A stretch of DNA of 64,000 bases, from positions 124,001 to 188,000 of the forward strand of contig CACIST010000001.1 in NCBI GenBank assembly GCA_902589395.1, in the 5' to 3' direction. Origin of the DNA: an uncultured Pelagibacteraceae bacterium. Lineage in GTDB: Bacteria > Pseudomonadota > Alphaproteobacteria > Pelagibacterales > Pelagibacteraceae. The translations under genes and the position numbers were made by a program. Shown piece after piece: positions 17,319 to 27,272 of the stretch. Positions within the stretch are counted from its first letter, which is position 1. Each line of letters starts with the position of its first letter. The notes under the pieces were generated by a model, which was not told the origin of the DNA, ran no database searches, and worked only from the letters and a program-made list of their open reading frames with translations.

Positions 17319-19190
17319 ATGAAAAATGAGATGTCATTTGATGTAGTTGTAATTGGTGGTGGTCATGCTGGATGTGAAGCAGCAGCAGCATCTGCTAGAT
17401 TGGGTGTAAATACTGCCTTATTTACACACAAATTTGACACTATTGGCGAGATGTCATGTAACCCAGCTATTGGGGGATTAGGCAAAGGTCATCTTGTTCG
17501 AGAGATAGATGCACTTGATGGTGTAATGGGTGAGGTTGCAGATAAATCAGGAATTCAATTTAGATTATTAAATAGAAGTAGAGGTCCGGCTGTCCGTGGA
17601 CCACGTACGCAAAGTGATAGGTCATTATATAAGAAATATATGCAAGAAAAACTTGTAAAGTACTGTAATTTAAGTATTTTTTCTGATCCTGTAATTGAGT
17701 TTATTTTTCAAAAAAACAATATAATCGGCTTTATTACACAACAAGGTAAAAAAGTACTGTCATCAAAAGTAATTCTAACAACTGGAACTTTTCTAAATGG
17801 TTTAATTCATATTGGTAATGAAAAAACGCCTGCAGGAAGATTTAATGAAAAACCATCAACAGGGTTAAGCGAACAATTAGAAAAATATAATTTTAAGATT
17901 GGAAGATTAAAAACTGGCACGCCTCCAAGACTTGATGCAACGACAATTAATTTTGAAAAACTTGAAGAGCAGCATGCTGATGAAGATCCATACTTTTTTT
18001 CTTTTCTCACAAAAAAAAATATTAATAGACAAATTTCATGTAGGATGACTTATACCAATCAAGCAGTACATGAGATCATATCTAAAAACATAAAAAGTAG
18101 TGCTATGTACTCAGGAAGTATCCAAGGTGTCGGTCCTAGATATTGTCCTTCTATAGAAGATAAAATTGTAAAGTTTGCTGATAAACAAAAACATCAAATA
18201 TTTTTAGAGCCAGAGGGTCTAAATGATAAAACAATCTACCCTAATGGTATCTCAACTTCTCTACCTGCTAGAATACAACAAGAAATATGCAATAATATCA
18301 ATGGTTTAGAAAATGTCAAAATTTTAAGGCCAGGATACGCAATAGAATATGATTTTGTGGATCCAAGGGAGCTATTCCTAACTTTAGAGACAAAAAAAAT
18401 TAAAAATCTTTACCTTGCAGGACAAATAAATGGAACAACAGGCTATGAAGAAGCTGCAGCACAAGGATTGATAGCTGGAATAAACGCTGTTCTCTCTTTT
18501 AAAGGCGAAGAACCATTTATACTTAATAGATCAGAAGCATACATAGGTGTCATGATAGATGATTTAGTCACAAAAGGAGTTGCAGAACCCTATAGAATGT
18601 TCACTTCAAGGGCGGAATACAGGCTATCTTTGAGATCTGATAATGCAGATATACGACTTACCCAAAAAGGAATTGATATTGGTTTAATATTGGATGAAAG
18701 GAAAATTATATATAAAGAGAAAGCGTTAAAACTTGAAAAAAGTCTTAAAAGTATGGAAAATTCATTAATTTCCCCGTCAAAAGCATCTAAATTTGGAATA
18801 AATATTGCAAAAGATGGGATTAAAAGAAATGCAATAGAAATATTAAGGCAAAAGTCAGTAAATATGAGTAAAATTAGGGAAATTTGGCCAGAAATTAAAT
18901 ATGTTTCACGTGAAATCGATGAGCAAATTGAGATAAAGGCTCATTATAAAGGTTATTTAAAGAAACAAAATGCTGATATTTTAGCATTCAAAAGGGATGA
19001 GAATCTTAAAATACCAGAAAATTTAGATTATGATCAATTTTCTGGACTATCAAATGAAGTTAAGTCAAAATTTAAAGAAATAAAGCCAAAAACACTTGGT
19101 CAAGCACTTAGAATAGATGGAATTACTCCAGCGGCAGTATATATTTTGTTGTCTCATGTCAAAAGAAAGTCTATTAAGCATATAGCTTGA
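17319..19190 (+). CDS. mnmG: tRNA uridine-5-carboxymethylaminomethyl modification enzyme MnmG
   Basis: MnmG (GidA) is the FAD-containing partner of MnmE in U34 modification. The dinucleotide-binding loop [11 protein letters not shown] is at residues 12-22, with [24 protein letters not shown] as the strongly conserved second block beginning near residue 45 (quoted in part by position only), and [17 protein letters not shown] near residue 365. The 623-residue length is normal. A parS-like sequence lies inside the gene at 18902-18917, encoding ordinary MnmG residues. The stop overlaps the rsmG TTG start. The 77 bp gap after mnmE may hold an own promoter. Confidence 0.97.
   Translation: MKNEMSFDVVVIGGGHAGCEAAAASARLGVNTALFTHKFDTIGEMSCNPAIGGLGKGHLVREIDALDGVMGEVADKSGIQFRLLNRSRGPAVRGPRTQSDRSLYKKYMQEKLVKYCNLSIFSDPVIEFIFQKNNIIGFITQQGKKVLSSKVILTTGTFLNGLIHIGNEKTPAGRFNEKPSTGLSEQLEKYNFKIGRLKTGTPPRLDATTINFEKLEEQHADEDPYFFSFLTKKNINRQISCRMTYTNQAVHEIISKNIKSSAMYSGSIQGVGPRYCPSIEDKIVKFADKQKHQIFLEPEGLNDKTIYPNGISTSLPARIQQEICNNINGLENVKILRPGYAIEYDFVDPRELFLTLETKKIKNLYLAGQINGTTGYEEAAAQGLIAGINAVLSFKGEEPFILNRSEAYIGVMIDDLVTKGVAEPYRMFTSRAEYRLSLRSDNADIRLTQKGIDIGLILDERKIIYKEKALKLEKSLKSMENSLISPSKASKFGINIAKDGIKRNAIEILRQKSVNMSKIREIWPEIKYVSREIDEQIEIKAHYKGYLKKQNADILAFKRDENLKIPENLDYDQFSGLSNEVKSKFKEIKPKTLGQALRIDGITPAAVYILLSHVKRKSIKHIA
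18902..18917. promoter_or_regulatory. Imperfect parS site inside mnmG
   Basis: The 16-mer reads TGTTTCACGTGAAATC and matches the parS palindrome TGTTTCACGTGAAACA at 14 of 16 positions; the central 14 bases are exact. It lies 332 bp before the perfect site at 19234. ParB would bind here if two end mismatches are tolerated. Confidence 0.65.
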
Positions 19191-19831
19191 TTGATTCGAA
19201 AATAATAAAAACTGAAAAAATTTATATCCCAAATGTTTCACGTGAAACACTTAAGGAGTTGAGAGACTATTCTCAGTCAATATTGAGTACAAACAAGAAA
19301 ATAAATTTGATAAGTTCAAGTACAGAAAAGTCAATAAATACAAGACATATTTACGATAGTGCACAAACCATTGAATTTATTAATAAAAATGACATTAAAG
19401 TATGCACTGATCTTGGCTCAGGTGCAGGGCTTCCTAGTATAGTTTTGGGTATTTTGATGAAATCTAAAAAGCAAGGTTTTAAGCTAATTTTTTATGAGAA
19501 GAGCTATCATAAGAGCAATTTTTTAAAAGAGATGGTAGAAAAGTTTAAATTGGAAGCAAAAATTCACCAAAAAAATATATTTGAAGAGAAAAATTTAGTT
19601 ACAGATGTAATAATTTGTCGAGCGTTCAAACCTTTGCCTGTCATTTTTGATATAGCAACAAAGAATTTTAAAAACTTTAAGTACATAGTTATGTATTTAG
19701 GAAAAAGTAGAAAAAAAATCTTGAAAGATGTTTCTACAAAATGGAAATTTGACTTGGAGGAAATGAAAAGTTTAACAAGTGATGAGTCATCAGTAGTAAA
19801 AATTTCAAATTTAAAAAAAATATATGAGTAG
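19187..19831 (+). CDS. rsmG: 16S rRNA (guanine-527-N7) methyltransferase RsmG
   Basis: RsmG (GidB) methylates G527 of 16S r[21 protein letters not shown] near residues 16-33 and the SAM-binding loop [13 protein letters not shown] near 76-88 match the family, and CRAFKPLP near 144-151 is the conserved RAxA-type motif. The start is a TTG at 19187 overlapping the mnmG stop as TTGA; no other usual start exists before the conserved region. Length 214 is normal. A perfect parS palindrome is embedded in codons 16-21, so the coding sequence carries a chromosomal centromere element. It overlaps parA by 8 bp. Confidence 0.93.
   Translation: MIDSKIIKTEKIYIPNVSRETLKELRDYSQSILSTNKKINLISSSTEKSINTRHIYDSAQTIEFINKNDIKVCTDLGSGAGLPSIVLGILMKSKKQGFKLIFYEKSYHKSNFLKEMVEKFKLEAKIHQKNIFEEKNLVTDVIICRAFKPLPVIFDIATKNFKNFKYIVMYLGKSRKKILKDVSTKWKFDLEEMKSLTSDESSVVKISNLKKIYE
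19234..19249. promoter_or_regulatory. parS centromere site (perfect palindrome)
   Basis: The 16-mer TGTTTCACGTGAAACA matches the widely conserved ParB/Spo0J binding site exactly and is a perfect inverted repeat. It sits in the start region of rsmG, 590 bp upstream of parA and about 8.2 kb from the probable origin. Confidence 0.93.
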
Positions 19832-20624
19832 AAAAACTATATCGGTCATTAACCAAAAAGGTGGAGTGGGCAAGACTACAACAGTCATCAATCTTGCTGC
19901 TGGGTTAACGATAAAAGGAAAAAAAATTCTTGTAATTGATCTTGATCCACAAGGGAATGCTACAACAGGCTTTGGATTGTCCAATGCAACAAGTTCTGAT
20001 CAAACAATTTATAATGTTTTAAATGGAAATAAAAAAATTTCAGATGTAATCCAGTCTACAGGTTTTGAAAATTTAGATTTGATATCATCAAATATTGATT
20101 TATCCGGTCTAGAGGTGGAGACAGCAGGTGATAGTCGTAGAGCCTTCAAATTAAAAGATGAATTAACCCTGATTTTAAACAATTCTGAGCCATCTTACGA
20201 TTATATCATAATTGACTGCCCACCATCCTTAAGTCTCCTTACAATCATGGCATTGGTGGCCTCTGATGCGCTAGTTGTACCACTTCAGACAGAATTCTTT
20301 GCTTTAGAGGGGCTCACACAGCTTATGAAAACAATTGAGAGGATAAAATCGAACCTAAATCCATCTTTAGACATAAGAGGAATACTTCTCACAATGTATG
20401 ATAAAAGAAATAAATTATCCGGTGAGGTTGAGACTGAGGCTAGAAACTATTTTAAAGATAAAGTTTATAGCACTGCTGTTCCAAGAAATGTTAGATTATC
20501 AGAAGCACCCTCGCATGGCGTTCCAGTTCTAATTTATGACAAGTCATGTCCAGGTAGTAGAGCATATTTTAGTTTTACAGAGGAATTTTTAAATCAAGAT
20601 AAACCAGTGGAGAGCGCAGCATGA
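19824..20624 (+). CDS. parA: Chromosome partitioning ATPase ParA
   Basis: ParA is a deviant-Walker ATPase that binds DNA non-specifically and moves ParB-parS complexes to segregate origins. The signature KGGVGKTT is at residues 12-19 with the additional Lys12, the Asp-rich VIDLDPQGNAT is near 37-47 and DYIIIDCPPSLSLLT near 125-139. The 266-residue length fits the chromosomal, not plasmid, class: there is no N-terminal HTH. It overlaps rsmG by 8 bp and parB by 4 bp, so partition proteins are made from one coupled unit. Confidence 0.97.
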   Translation: MSRKTISVINQKGGVGKTTTVINLAAGLTIKGKKILVIDLDPQGNATTGFGLSNATSSDQTIYNVLNGNKKISDVIQSTGFENLDLISSNIDLSGLEVETAGDSRRAFKLKDELTLILNNSEPSYDYIIIDCPPSLSLLTIMALVASDALVVPLQTEFFALEGLTQLMKTIERIKSNLNPSLDIRGILLTMYDKRNKLSGEVETEARNYFKDKVYSTAVPRNVRLSEAPSHGVPVLIYDKSCPGSRAYFSFTEEFLNQDKPVESAA

Positions 20625-21472
20625 TTAATCCGTTTAAATCAAAAAAAGGACTAGGAAGAGGATTGTCTTCCCTAATAGGTGATAGCGAAACAATTGACGA
20701 TAAAAAAAATGTTTCAATAAGCTCACTAGTTAGAAATAAGTATCAACCCAGAAAAAAATTTGATGAAGTTAGTTTGGAGGAATTAACTAATTCTATAAGA
20801 GAGAGTGGAATTATCCAACCTATCATTGTAAGACCATCTTCTAATGAAGAAAACAAATTTGAAATAATAGCTGGAGAAAGAAGGTGGCAGGCTGCACAAT
20901 ATGCAGGACTCCATGAAGTGCCGATTGTTGTAACTAATATAGATAATCTTAAATCATTAGAATTCGCAATTGTTGAAAATGTTCAAAGGAAAGATTTAAA
21001 CCCAATTGAGGAAGCTGAAGGTTATAAAAGATTAATCGATGAATTCGGTTACGATCAAGATAAAGTATCAAAATTTATAGGAAAAAGCAGAGCTCATATA
21101 TCAAATTGTTTACGACTATTAACTCTCCCACAAGAAATTATAGAATTAGTAATTGAAGAAAAGTTATCACAAGGTCATGCAAAAATTTTAGTTGGTTTAG
21201 ATAATGCTATTTTTTTGGCAAAGAAAATTGTTAAAAAAAAATTATCAGTCAGGCAAGCAGAAAGTTTAGTTCGCATGTTGAAATTTAGTTCTAATAATTC
21301 CACTAAGAAGAAAGATCCAAATATTTTAACTCTTGAAGAGGAGTTAACAGATAAAATTGGGATGAGAGTTTTTGTAAAGAATAAAAGAAATAATTCTGGA
21401 ACTATTAGTTTGGAATATAAAGGGGTTGATCAATTAGATAGATTGGTAGAAATTATTAAGCGTAATTACTAA
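20621..21472 (+). CDS. parB: Chromosome partitioning protein ParB
   Basis: ParB loads at parS, spreads as a CTP-dependent clamp and stimulates ParA. The N-terminal GLGRGLSSLIG (residues 10-20) is the ParA-interacting box, NKYQPRKKF near 39-47 and GERRWQAA at 85-92 belong to the CTPase/ParB domain, and a helix-turn-helix with VSKFIGKSRAHISNCLRLL near 144-162 recognises parS. The C-terminal 50 residues should dimerise. Length 283 is normal. It ends 4 bases into the converging holA gene. Confidence 0.97.
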   Translation: MINPFKSKKGLGRGLSSLIGDSETIDDKKNVSISSLVRNKYQPRKKFDEVSLEELTNSIRESGIIQPIIVRPSSNEENKFEIIAGERRWQAAQYAGLHEVPIVVTNIDNLKSLEFAIVENVQRKDLNPIEEAEGYKRLIDEFGYDQDKVSKFIGKSRAHISNCLRLLTLPQEIIELVIEEKLSQGHAKILVGLDNAIFLAKKIVKKKLSVRQAESLVRMLKFSSNNSTKKKDPNILTLEEELTDKIGMRVFVKNKRNNSGTISLEYKGVDQLDRLVEIIKRNY

Positions 21473-22446
21473 TAATTGCTTACAAAATTAGACACAAAAA
21501 GCATTGAGTTTACTGCATTTTTTTTTACTTGAGCCTCTAAGTTGTTAACTTTAAATATAATCTCCTTTACATCATCTGTAGACCAAGATTGAGCCTGTTT
21601 TTTTAAAATATCTTTTTCTTTCCAAAATATAGGAGGCTTAAAGCTAGATATTACTTGATCAATATTTTCTTCGTTATCAATTTCACTCCTAATCTTTAAA
21701 AGTCTTTTAGATTTACTAAGTATTGTCCTTATTATTAATATGCAGTCCTCAGGTGAATAATTATTTTCATTAAGAATGTTAGAAACTTTTTTTGAATTTT
21801 TAGCTAAATAATTATCTGATAATTCGAAAACACTATAGTTTTCTGCAAGATTTGAAAGTTTTAATACATCCTCGGTATTTAATTTATGTTTACTGATTGA
21901 TAGGTTCTTTATTTTTAATAATTCGTTCTTTAAGTGAATTCTATCTCCTTTTGATCTTTCGATTAGTATATTTTTAATTTCCTGTGAAAGATTTAATTTT
22001 TGCTCTCTTAAAAAATTATTAATAAGAAAACTTAGTGATCGAGTATCATCTTCATAAACAGGTGTGCTTACTAATTCTTTTTCTTTTTCAAATAAATTTC
22101 TTAATTTAGACTTTTTTTCTAGATTTGAACATTTAATAACAATTTTTATATCTACTATTGGACTTTCTAAAATTTCAGATATTAAGCTTGCTAATTTATC
22201 AGTACCTCTTGAAATAATAATTAATTTATCAGTTTGAAAAAGAGATTTTGTTAATAAACTAGATAAAAACTCTTCTTTGTTACTTAAAATTTCTTGTTCA
22301 TCATACTTCAATACTTCACCGTTAAAATTCTTTAGGTAAAAATCTTTTATGATATCCTCTTTAATCCCTTCATTATTTCCAAAAATTAAATGTAAATTAA
22401 ATTCATATGAATTTAATTTATTTAATTCAAAACTTTTAATTATCAT
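21469..22446 (-). CDS. holA: DNA polymerase III delta subunit
   Basis: HolA opens the beta sliding clamp as part of the clamp loader. The protein is divergent but fits the family: LHLIFGNNEGIKEDII near residues 19-34 corresponds to the conserved start with YGxDxGLV, and the helical C-terminal domain begins near 210. The 325-residue length is normal. The gene order leuS-lptE-holA-(parB converging) is the standard alphaproteobacterial arrangement and supports the call. The start overlaps the lptE end by 11 bp. Confidence 0.9.
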   Translation of the reverse strand: MIIKSFELNKLNSYEFNLHLIFGNNEGIKEDIIKDFYLKNFNGEVLKYDEQEILSNKEEFLSSLLTKSLFQTDKLIIISRGTDKLASLISEILESPIVDIKIVIKCSNLEKKSKLRNLFEKEKELVSTPVYEDDTRSLSFLINNFLREQKLNLSQEIKNILIERSKGDRIHLKNELLKIKNLSISKHKLNTEDVLKLSNLAENYSVFELSDNYLAKNSKKVSNILNENNYSPEDCILIIRTILSKSKRLLKIRSEIDNEENIDQVISSFKPPIFWKEKDILKKQAQSWSTDDVKEIIFKVNNLEAQVKKNAVNSMLFVSNFVSNY

Positions 22447-22912
22447 CTAAGTTTATAATTGATGAAATTATAATATCACTAGCGCTATCCGATAAATTTT
22501 TTAAAATTATATCTTCAGTTTGTTCAAGCTCGAACTGATCAGAGTCATTGTTGTACACATTATTTTTTTCAATCTTACTACTTAGTAATAAATTTCCATC
22601 ATTTAATATGTTATATTCAATTAAAATACTCATTTCAAATTTTAAAGGATCACCTTTTGAGTCCTTTGATACAATTTCAATTTTCTTTTCCGACTTTATT
22701 TCAATAGTATATTTTTTTTTTCCTTTTTCTCCGGTACTTTTTACGAATTTTAATTTGTTATTAACAATTCTGTTAATATTTTTTTCGCCAATCAAGATAA
22801 TCTCCTCAATTTCAAATCCATACTCTTTCTCTGAGAAGATTGGTTTATAAGAGCATGCAGATGTACTTATTACGAAAAAGAGAGTGATAATTTTAACTAA
22901 AATTTTATTCAT
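22436..22912 (-). CDS. lptE: LPS-assembly lipoprotein LptE
   Basis: LptE plugs the LptD barrel that inserts lipopolysaccharide in the outer membrane. The N-terminus has a lipoprotein signal ending STSAC, with Cys20 as the lipid-bearing residue, then YKPIFSEK, the typical start of alphaproteobacterial LptE. The rest is beta-rich and weakly conserved. Length 158 is normal. It lies between leuS (8 bp overlap) and holA (11 bp overlap), the usual place for this gene. Confidence 0.85.
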   Translation of the reverse strand: MNKILVKIITLFFVISTSACSYKPIFSEKEYGFEIEEIILIGEKNINRIVNNKLKFVKSTGEKGKKKYTIEIKSEKKIEIVSKDSKGDPLKFEMSILIEYNILNDGNLLLSSKIEKNNVYNNDSDQFELEQTEDIILKNLSDSASDIIISSIINLDDN

Positions 22913-25451
22913 TAATTATTAGATTAATTAATCTATTTTTTACAAATATTATTTTATTAATAGATTTATCTTTTAAATACTTTTCTGACAATTTATTTGA
23001 TTTTATTTTAACCATAAGATTATCTTGGTTTATATCTCTACTTTCATTTAAAATAGCCCTTTTTTTTCCATTTATTTGAATTACATAATCTATCTTTTCC
23101 TCTTCTAAAAGGTTTTTATCTATTTTAGGCCATTCTAGGCTACCAGCTAAATCTAATTCTTCAATGCATTGAGCTGTGAAGTGAGGAATCGCTGGAGAAA
23201 ATATGGTGAGTATTTTTTTATAACAATCTATGAGTGTCTTATTGTCAATCTCTTTTTCAATTTCTTTATTAAGAAAATTATATGTCTCATAAATATTTGC
23301 AATAATAACATTATAACTAAAGCTATCAAGATTTTTGGTTATTTTATTTATCATTTGATTAGTAAATTTTTCTAGTTCATTATTATCCTGATTATGATTA
23401 ATATTATTTTTAATCTTATCTTTTATTTTATTATGTAGTATCCATAATTTCTGCAAAAATTTGTATGAGGCTATCATCCCCTGGTCGGACCATTGCACAT
23501 CTTTTTCTGGCGGGCTGTCCGACAATATGAACAATCTAACTGCATCAGCTCCATAATTTTTAATTATGTTTTCAGGGTCAATAACATTTTTTTTTGATTT
23601 TGACATTGACTCTGAAGGACCAATATTAACCTTATTTTTTGGATTACCTTTTTCATAACATTGATTATCTACCAACTCTATTTCCTCTGGGCTTAACCAA
23701 TTATTATTTTGATCTTTATAGGTTTCATGGCACACCATACCTTGAGTAAATAAACCTTCAAAAGGTTCTTTAAATTTAAAATTTTTATTTTTGTATCCTA
23801 AAGCTCTTGTAAAAAATCTTGAATATAATAAATGTAAAATTGCATGTTCAACTCCTCCTATATATTGATCAACAGGCATCCAATAATCAATATCCTCTTG
23901 TTTATATCCATACTCTGTATTATTTGATGAGCAAAATCTAAGATAATACCATGAAGAACATACAAACGTATCTAATGTATCAGTTTCTCTTGTATATTCT
24001 TTTCCATTAATAGTAATTTTTTTCCATTCTACTTCAGCGTCCAGTGGATTGCCTTTTAAATTTAAATTTATATTTTCTGGAAGTTTTACTGGTAATTCTT
24101 TTTTTGGAATTGGTATGAAGTTACCATTTTCATCATAAGCTATCGGTATAGGACACCCCCAATATCTTTGTCTAGAGACCCCCCAATCTTTTAATCTAAA
24201 ATTAATTTTCTTTTTACCAATTTTTTTTTCCTCTAAAATGTCTATTGTTTTAAGAATTGAATCCTCTGGTGCCTTTAATTTATTAAGGAATTTTGAGTTT
24301 ATTATAATACCAGGACCTGAGTACGCCTCATCCTGAACCTTAAAATTGTCGTCTTTTCCGTCTGGCTTAACTACAGTTTTAATATCAAGACCATATTTTT
24401 TAGCAAAATCAAAGTCTCTTTGATCATGAGCAGGACATCCAAAAACTGCACCAAAACCGTAATCCATTAATACGAAATTAGCAAAGAAAACAGGTACTTT
24501 CTGTTCAGGATTTAAAGGATTTACAGCTTCTAAATTGGTTTTAAAGCCTATTTTTTCACCAATCGCGATTGCCTCTTCAGTGGTTCCTGTCTTTGAACAT
24601 TCTTTTTTAAATTCTTGAAATTTCTTATCTTTCAAAAAATATTTTGAAACTTCGTGATCAACAGAAAGAGCTAAAAATGAAAATCCAAATAATGTGTCTG
24701 GTCTCGTTGTGAAACATTTTATTTCTTTAACTGGCAAATCTCCTTCTGTCTTAAATGTAATTTCACAACCAAAAGATTTTCCAATCCAGTTCTTTTGCAT
24801 TACTTTAACTTTATTAGGCCATTGTTCCAAGTTGTCCAAACCATCAAGCAATTCTTGTGAGAATTTTGATATATTAAAAAACCATTGATTCAATTTTTTA
24901 CGCTCAACCACAGCCCCAGATCTCCATCCTTTGCCATCTATAACTTGCTCGTTTGCAAGTACGGTTTGATCAATAGGATCCCAATTCACATAGTTTTCTT
25001 TCCTATAAACTAATCCTTTTTCATAAAGTTCTAAAAAAAATAATTGCTGATGTTTATAATATTCCTCAGAACAAGTTGAAATTTCTCTTTCCCAATCAAT
25101 TGAAAGACCTAGTTTTTTTAACTGTGCTTTCATCGTAGAAATATTTTTATTCGTCCAATCTTTTGGATCTAAATTATTCTCTCTAGCCGCATTTTCTGCT
25201 GGCATTCCAAATGCATCCCAACCCATTGGGTGCATGACATTAAAACCTTGTAAAGATTTATAACGTGATAAAACATCACCTATAGTATAGTTCCTAACAT
25301 GACCCATATGTATTTTTCCTGATGGGTATGGAAACATTTCAAGACAGTAAAATTTTTCTTTAGAATGATCTATTTTAGATCGAAAAACTCCGGATTTATG
25401 CCACTTTTCTTGCCACTTTTCTTCGATAGTTTTAAAATTATATCTTTCCAT
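22905..25451 (-). CDS. leuS: Leucyl-tRNA synthetase
   Basis: LeuS charges tRNA-Leu. It is a class I synthetase: the HIGH motif appears as HMGH at residues 48-51 in a [15 protein letters not shown] context, and KMSKS appears as SMSKS near residue 615. The large CP1 editing domain (about 220-420) has the TTRPDTLFG segment. The length of 848 residues is normal. It heads the leuS-lptE-holA cluster and has a 26 bp gap to the DUF3576 gene upstream. Confidence 0.97.
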   Translation of the reverse strand: MERYNFKTIEEKWQEKWHKSGVFRSKIDHSKEKFYCLEMFPYPSGKIHMGHVRNYTIGDVLSRYKSLQGFNVMHPMGWDAFGMPAENAARENNLDPKDWTNKNISTMKAQLKKLGLSIDWEREISTCSEEYYKHQQLFFLELYEKGLVYRKENYVNWDPIDQTVLANEQVIDGKGWRSGAVVERKKLNQWFFNISKFSQELLDGLDNLEQWPNKVKVMQKNWIGKSFGCEITFKTEGDLPVKEIKCFTTRPDTLFGFSFLALSVDHEVSKYFLKDKKFQEFKKECSKTGTTEEAIAIGEKIGFKTNLEAVNPLNPEQKVPVFFANFVLMDYGFGAVFGCPAHDQRDFDFAKKYGLDIKTVVKPDGKDDNFKVQDEAYSGPGIIINSKFLNKLKAPEDSILKTIDILEEKKIGKKKINFRLKDWGVSRQRYWGCPIPIAYDENGNFIPIPKKELPVKLPENINLNLKGNPLDAEVEWKKITINGKEYTRETDTLDTFVCSSWYYLRFCSSNNTEYGYKQEDIDYWMPVDQYIGGVEHAILHLLYSRFFTRALGYKNKNFKFKEPFEGLFTQGMVCHETYKDQNNNWLSPEEIELVDNQCYEKGNPKNKVNIGPSESMSKSKKNVIDPENIIKNYGADAVRLFILSDSPPEKDVQWSDQGMIASYKFLQKLWILHNKIKDKIKNNINHNQDNNELEKFTNQMINKITKNLDSFSYNVIIANIYETYNFLNKEIEKEIDNKTLIDCYKKILTIFSPAIPHFTAQCIEELDLAGSLEWPKIDKNLLEEEKIDYVIQINGKKRAILNESRDINQDNLMVKIKSNKLSEKYLKDKSINKIIFVKNRLINLIINE

Positions 25452-25477
25452 TGAATGAAATTAAAACTTATTTTTTA

Positions 25478-26053
25478 TTACTTGGTTGTATCGACTGAAC
25501 CACCTTTATAAGGTTTGAAGTTTTTATCATCGTTTTGTTTTTTATAAATTGTAGCTTTAGATAAAATTTTCTTTTTTAATTCTGCAGATAATGTTCCAGT
25601 CTTTTGTGATATCTTACAACTGGCTACTTGATTACATTTTTTATAGAAAACTTTTATAACTAATGCATCTGATCTTACTTCATTTGTTAAAAAACGTATA
25701 GATATTTTAACAGACTCATCTAGGCTATTTCCATCTGAATACCAATCGGTTATAATAATACCTCCGCTATAATTAACAGATGAAAGAGGCATAAAATCTA
25801 AAGTATCAAGTGATGCTCTCCACATCTCGTTTGCACTCGCAAACATAAAATCTCCACCTTTCCCACCAAGCATAGCAGTGTCTAATCTAAAACCTCTTCC
25901 TTCTTCAAGATTTTTTTTAACTCTTGCTTTAGGATCTGGTGGATTTTCTCGGGCATTTCCCCCTGGTAAGTTTTCTAGTGTTTTACAAGAGGTAAGTGCG
26001 AAAAAACCTATAAGTAAAAATTTTGTGATTCGTAAATATAAAAAATTTGGCAT
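25478..26053 (-). CDS. DUF3576 family lipoprotein
   Basis: The product has a lipoprotein signal with FFALTSC ending at Cys23, so it should be attached to a membrane facing the periplasm. The mature part matches DUF3576: a GGNAREN/PPDP linker, then ANEMWRASLDTLDFMPL near residues 95-111, YSGGIIITDWY near 114-124, and a C-terminal segment with KISQKTG. No function is established; position upstream of leuS is conserved in alphaproteobacteria, which is how I recognise it. I chose the ATG at 26053 and not the earlier frame start at 26092 because the lipoprotein signal begins there. It is divergent from the porin gene. Confidence 0.85.
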   Translation of the reverse strand: MPNFLYLRITKFLLIGFFALTSCKTLENLPGGNARENPPDPKARVKKNLEEGRGFRLDTAMLGGKGGDFMFASANEMWRASLDTLDFMPLSSVNYSGGIIITDWYSDGNSLDESVKISIRFLTNEVRSDALVIKVFYKKCNQVASCKISQKTGTLSAELKKKILSKATIYKKQNDDKNFKPYKGGSVDTTK

Positions 26054-26121
26054 AAATTCTCTAAGAAATAAGTAATAGATGAAAAAACACAATAATTAAA
26101 AGGATTTTTTTGAAAATGATT

Positions 26122-26146
26122 AAAATGTTAAATAATTCAACATTTT
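26122..26146. repeat. Inverted repeat in the DUF3576/porin divergent region
   Basis: AAAATGTT (26122-26129) and AACATTTT (26139-26146) form a perfect 8 bp inverted repeat with a 9-base A/T-rich spacer. It lies between divergent starts, so it is not a terminator for either gene and could be an operator for the porin. A TTGAAA at 26110 with TAATTC at 26133 (17-base spacing) could be an overlapping promoter. The remaining 26054-26272 region shows no other clear feature. Confidence 0.35.
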
Positions 26147-26272
26147 TAGTGATGTAAAAATACAACACTATTACAATAAATGTCTGTTCAATTAATAATA
26201 AGCAATAAAAACATGGAAATATTGATATTAATTGACCCGTTTAATATTAAACAATTAACGAAAGGTAATAAT

Positions 26273-27220
26273 ATGAACAATCTAAAGAAAATAGGATTGA
26301 CAGCATTAGGTACTGCAATGGTAGCAACATCAGCACAATCTGCTACAGTAGCTGTATCAGCTGGTACATCAATCTTTTTCGGTGGTGAAGACAACAGTAA
26401 CGCTGGAAACGGCTGGTCAATGACTGACCAAGTGTCTTTCAACGCAAGCGGTGAAATGGACAACGGTTTCACAATATCAACACACCTTCAAATCGATTCA
26501 TTAGCTGAGTCATCTGACAATATGCACTTTGATGACAGAAACATAGTTATCGATACTGGTGATATGGGTAAATTGACATTCTCAGGTCACGGTTCTTCAG
26601 GACCAGTTGGTGCGTGGGATGACTTAGTACCTACAGCAAACGAAGAGTCTTGGAGTACAGCTATCGGTGGAACAGCTGATACACCTACTAGCTCTGACAT
26701 TGGAACTAACTCATTCATTTACGACTACACAGTAAGTGATGGTATTGCTCTTAAAGCTGCATACAAACCTTCAAAAAGTTCAGGACTTGAAAGTTCAACT
26801 GAAATCGGTGTTGTATACACAGGTATGGAAGGTTTAACAGTTTCAGCTGCAATGGGTGAAAACAATGCTGCTGCTGATAAAATAGACTTGAGTGTATTAA
26901 GTGTAAACTATACAACTGGACCTCTGTCTTTTGGTATACAAGTTAACGAAACTGATCATGGAACTGCAACAAGTGATGAAGACTTTACAGCATACGGTGT
27001 TTCATACGCAGTAAGCGATGATGTATCTGTATCTTATGGTGTATCTACTATTGATTATGCTTCAGCGACAAAAGAAGATCAAGATTCATCTGCGGTAAGT
27101 GTTTCATTTACAGCAGGCGGTGTAGCAATTTCAGGTTCTTATCAGGTTACTGATAACGTAGCTGGAACAACTACAATGGATAACAGTTCTTATGAAGTAA
27201 ACTTCTCTTTTGCATTCTAA
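26273..27220 (+). CDS. Outer-membrane porin
   Basis: The protein starts with a clear Sec signal (residues 1-24, ending AQSA) and the mature part alternates short hydrophobic and polar strands with Asp/Ser/Thr-rich loops, ending in NFSFAF with the terminal Phe that the BAM complex recognises. It fits the Gram-negative porin fold (Porin_4-type), probably a 16-strand trimeric channel for small solutes. I chose the ATG at 26273, which has AAAGG eight bases upstream, and not an open frame from 26180. Codon use is visibly richer in C-ending codons than in neighbours, suggesting high expression. It is followed by the strongest terminator in the window. Substrate is unknown. Confidence 0.9.
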   Translation: MNNLKKIGLTALGTAMVATSAQSATVAVSAGTSIFFGGEDNSNAGNGWSMTDQVSFNASGEMDNGFTISTHLQIDSLAESSDNMHFDDRNIVIDTGDMGKLTFSGHGSSGPVGAWDDLVPTANEESWSTAIGGTADTPTSSDIGTNSFIYDYTVSDGIALKAAYKPSKSSGLESSTEIGVVYTGMEGLTVSAAMGENNAAADKIDLSVLSVNYTTGPLSFGIQVNETDHGTATSDEDFTAYGVSYAVSDDVSVSYGVSTIDYASATKEDQDSSAVSVSFTAGGVAISGSYQVTDNVAGTTTMDNSSYEVNFSFAF

Positions 27221-27240
27221 TTAAAGAGTTATTTATTTAT

Positions 27241-27272
27241 AAAAAAGGCCCCTTTTTAGGGGCCTTTTTTTT
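27241..27272. terminator. Strong bidirectional intrinsic terminator
   Basis: AAAAAAGGCCCC, a 6-base loop and GGGGCC followed by eight T residues form a G/C-rich hairpin with A and T tracts on the two sides, so it can work in both directions. It ends the porin transcript and also the converging ThiE-like gene, whose stop codon lies in the loop at 27256-27258. Confidence 0.93.

Noticed and set aside
26180-26272. N-terminal extension of the porin frame
   Set aside because: The extension precedes a perfect signal peptide and its own ribosome-binding-like AAAGG; the ATG at 26273 is the better start.
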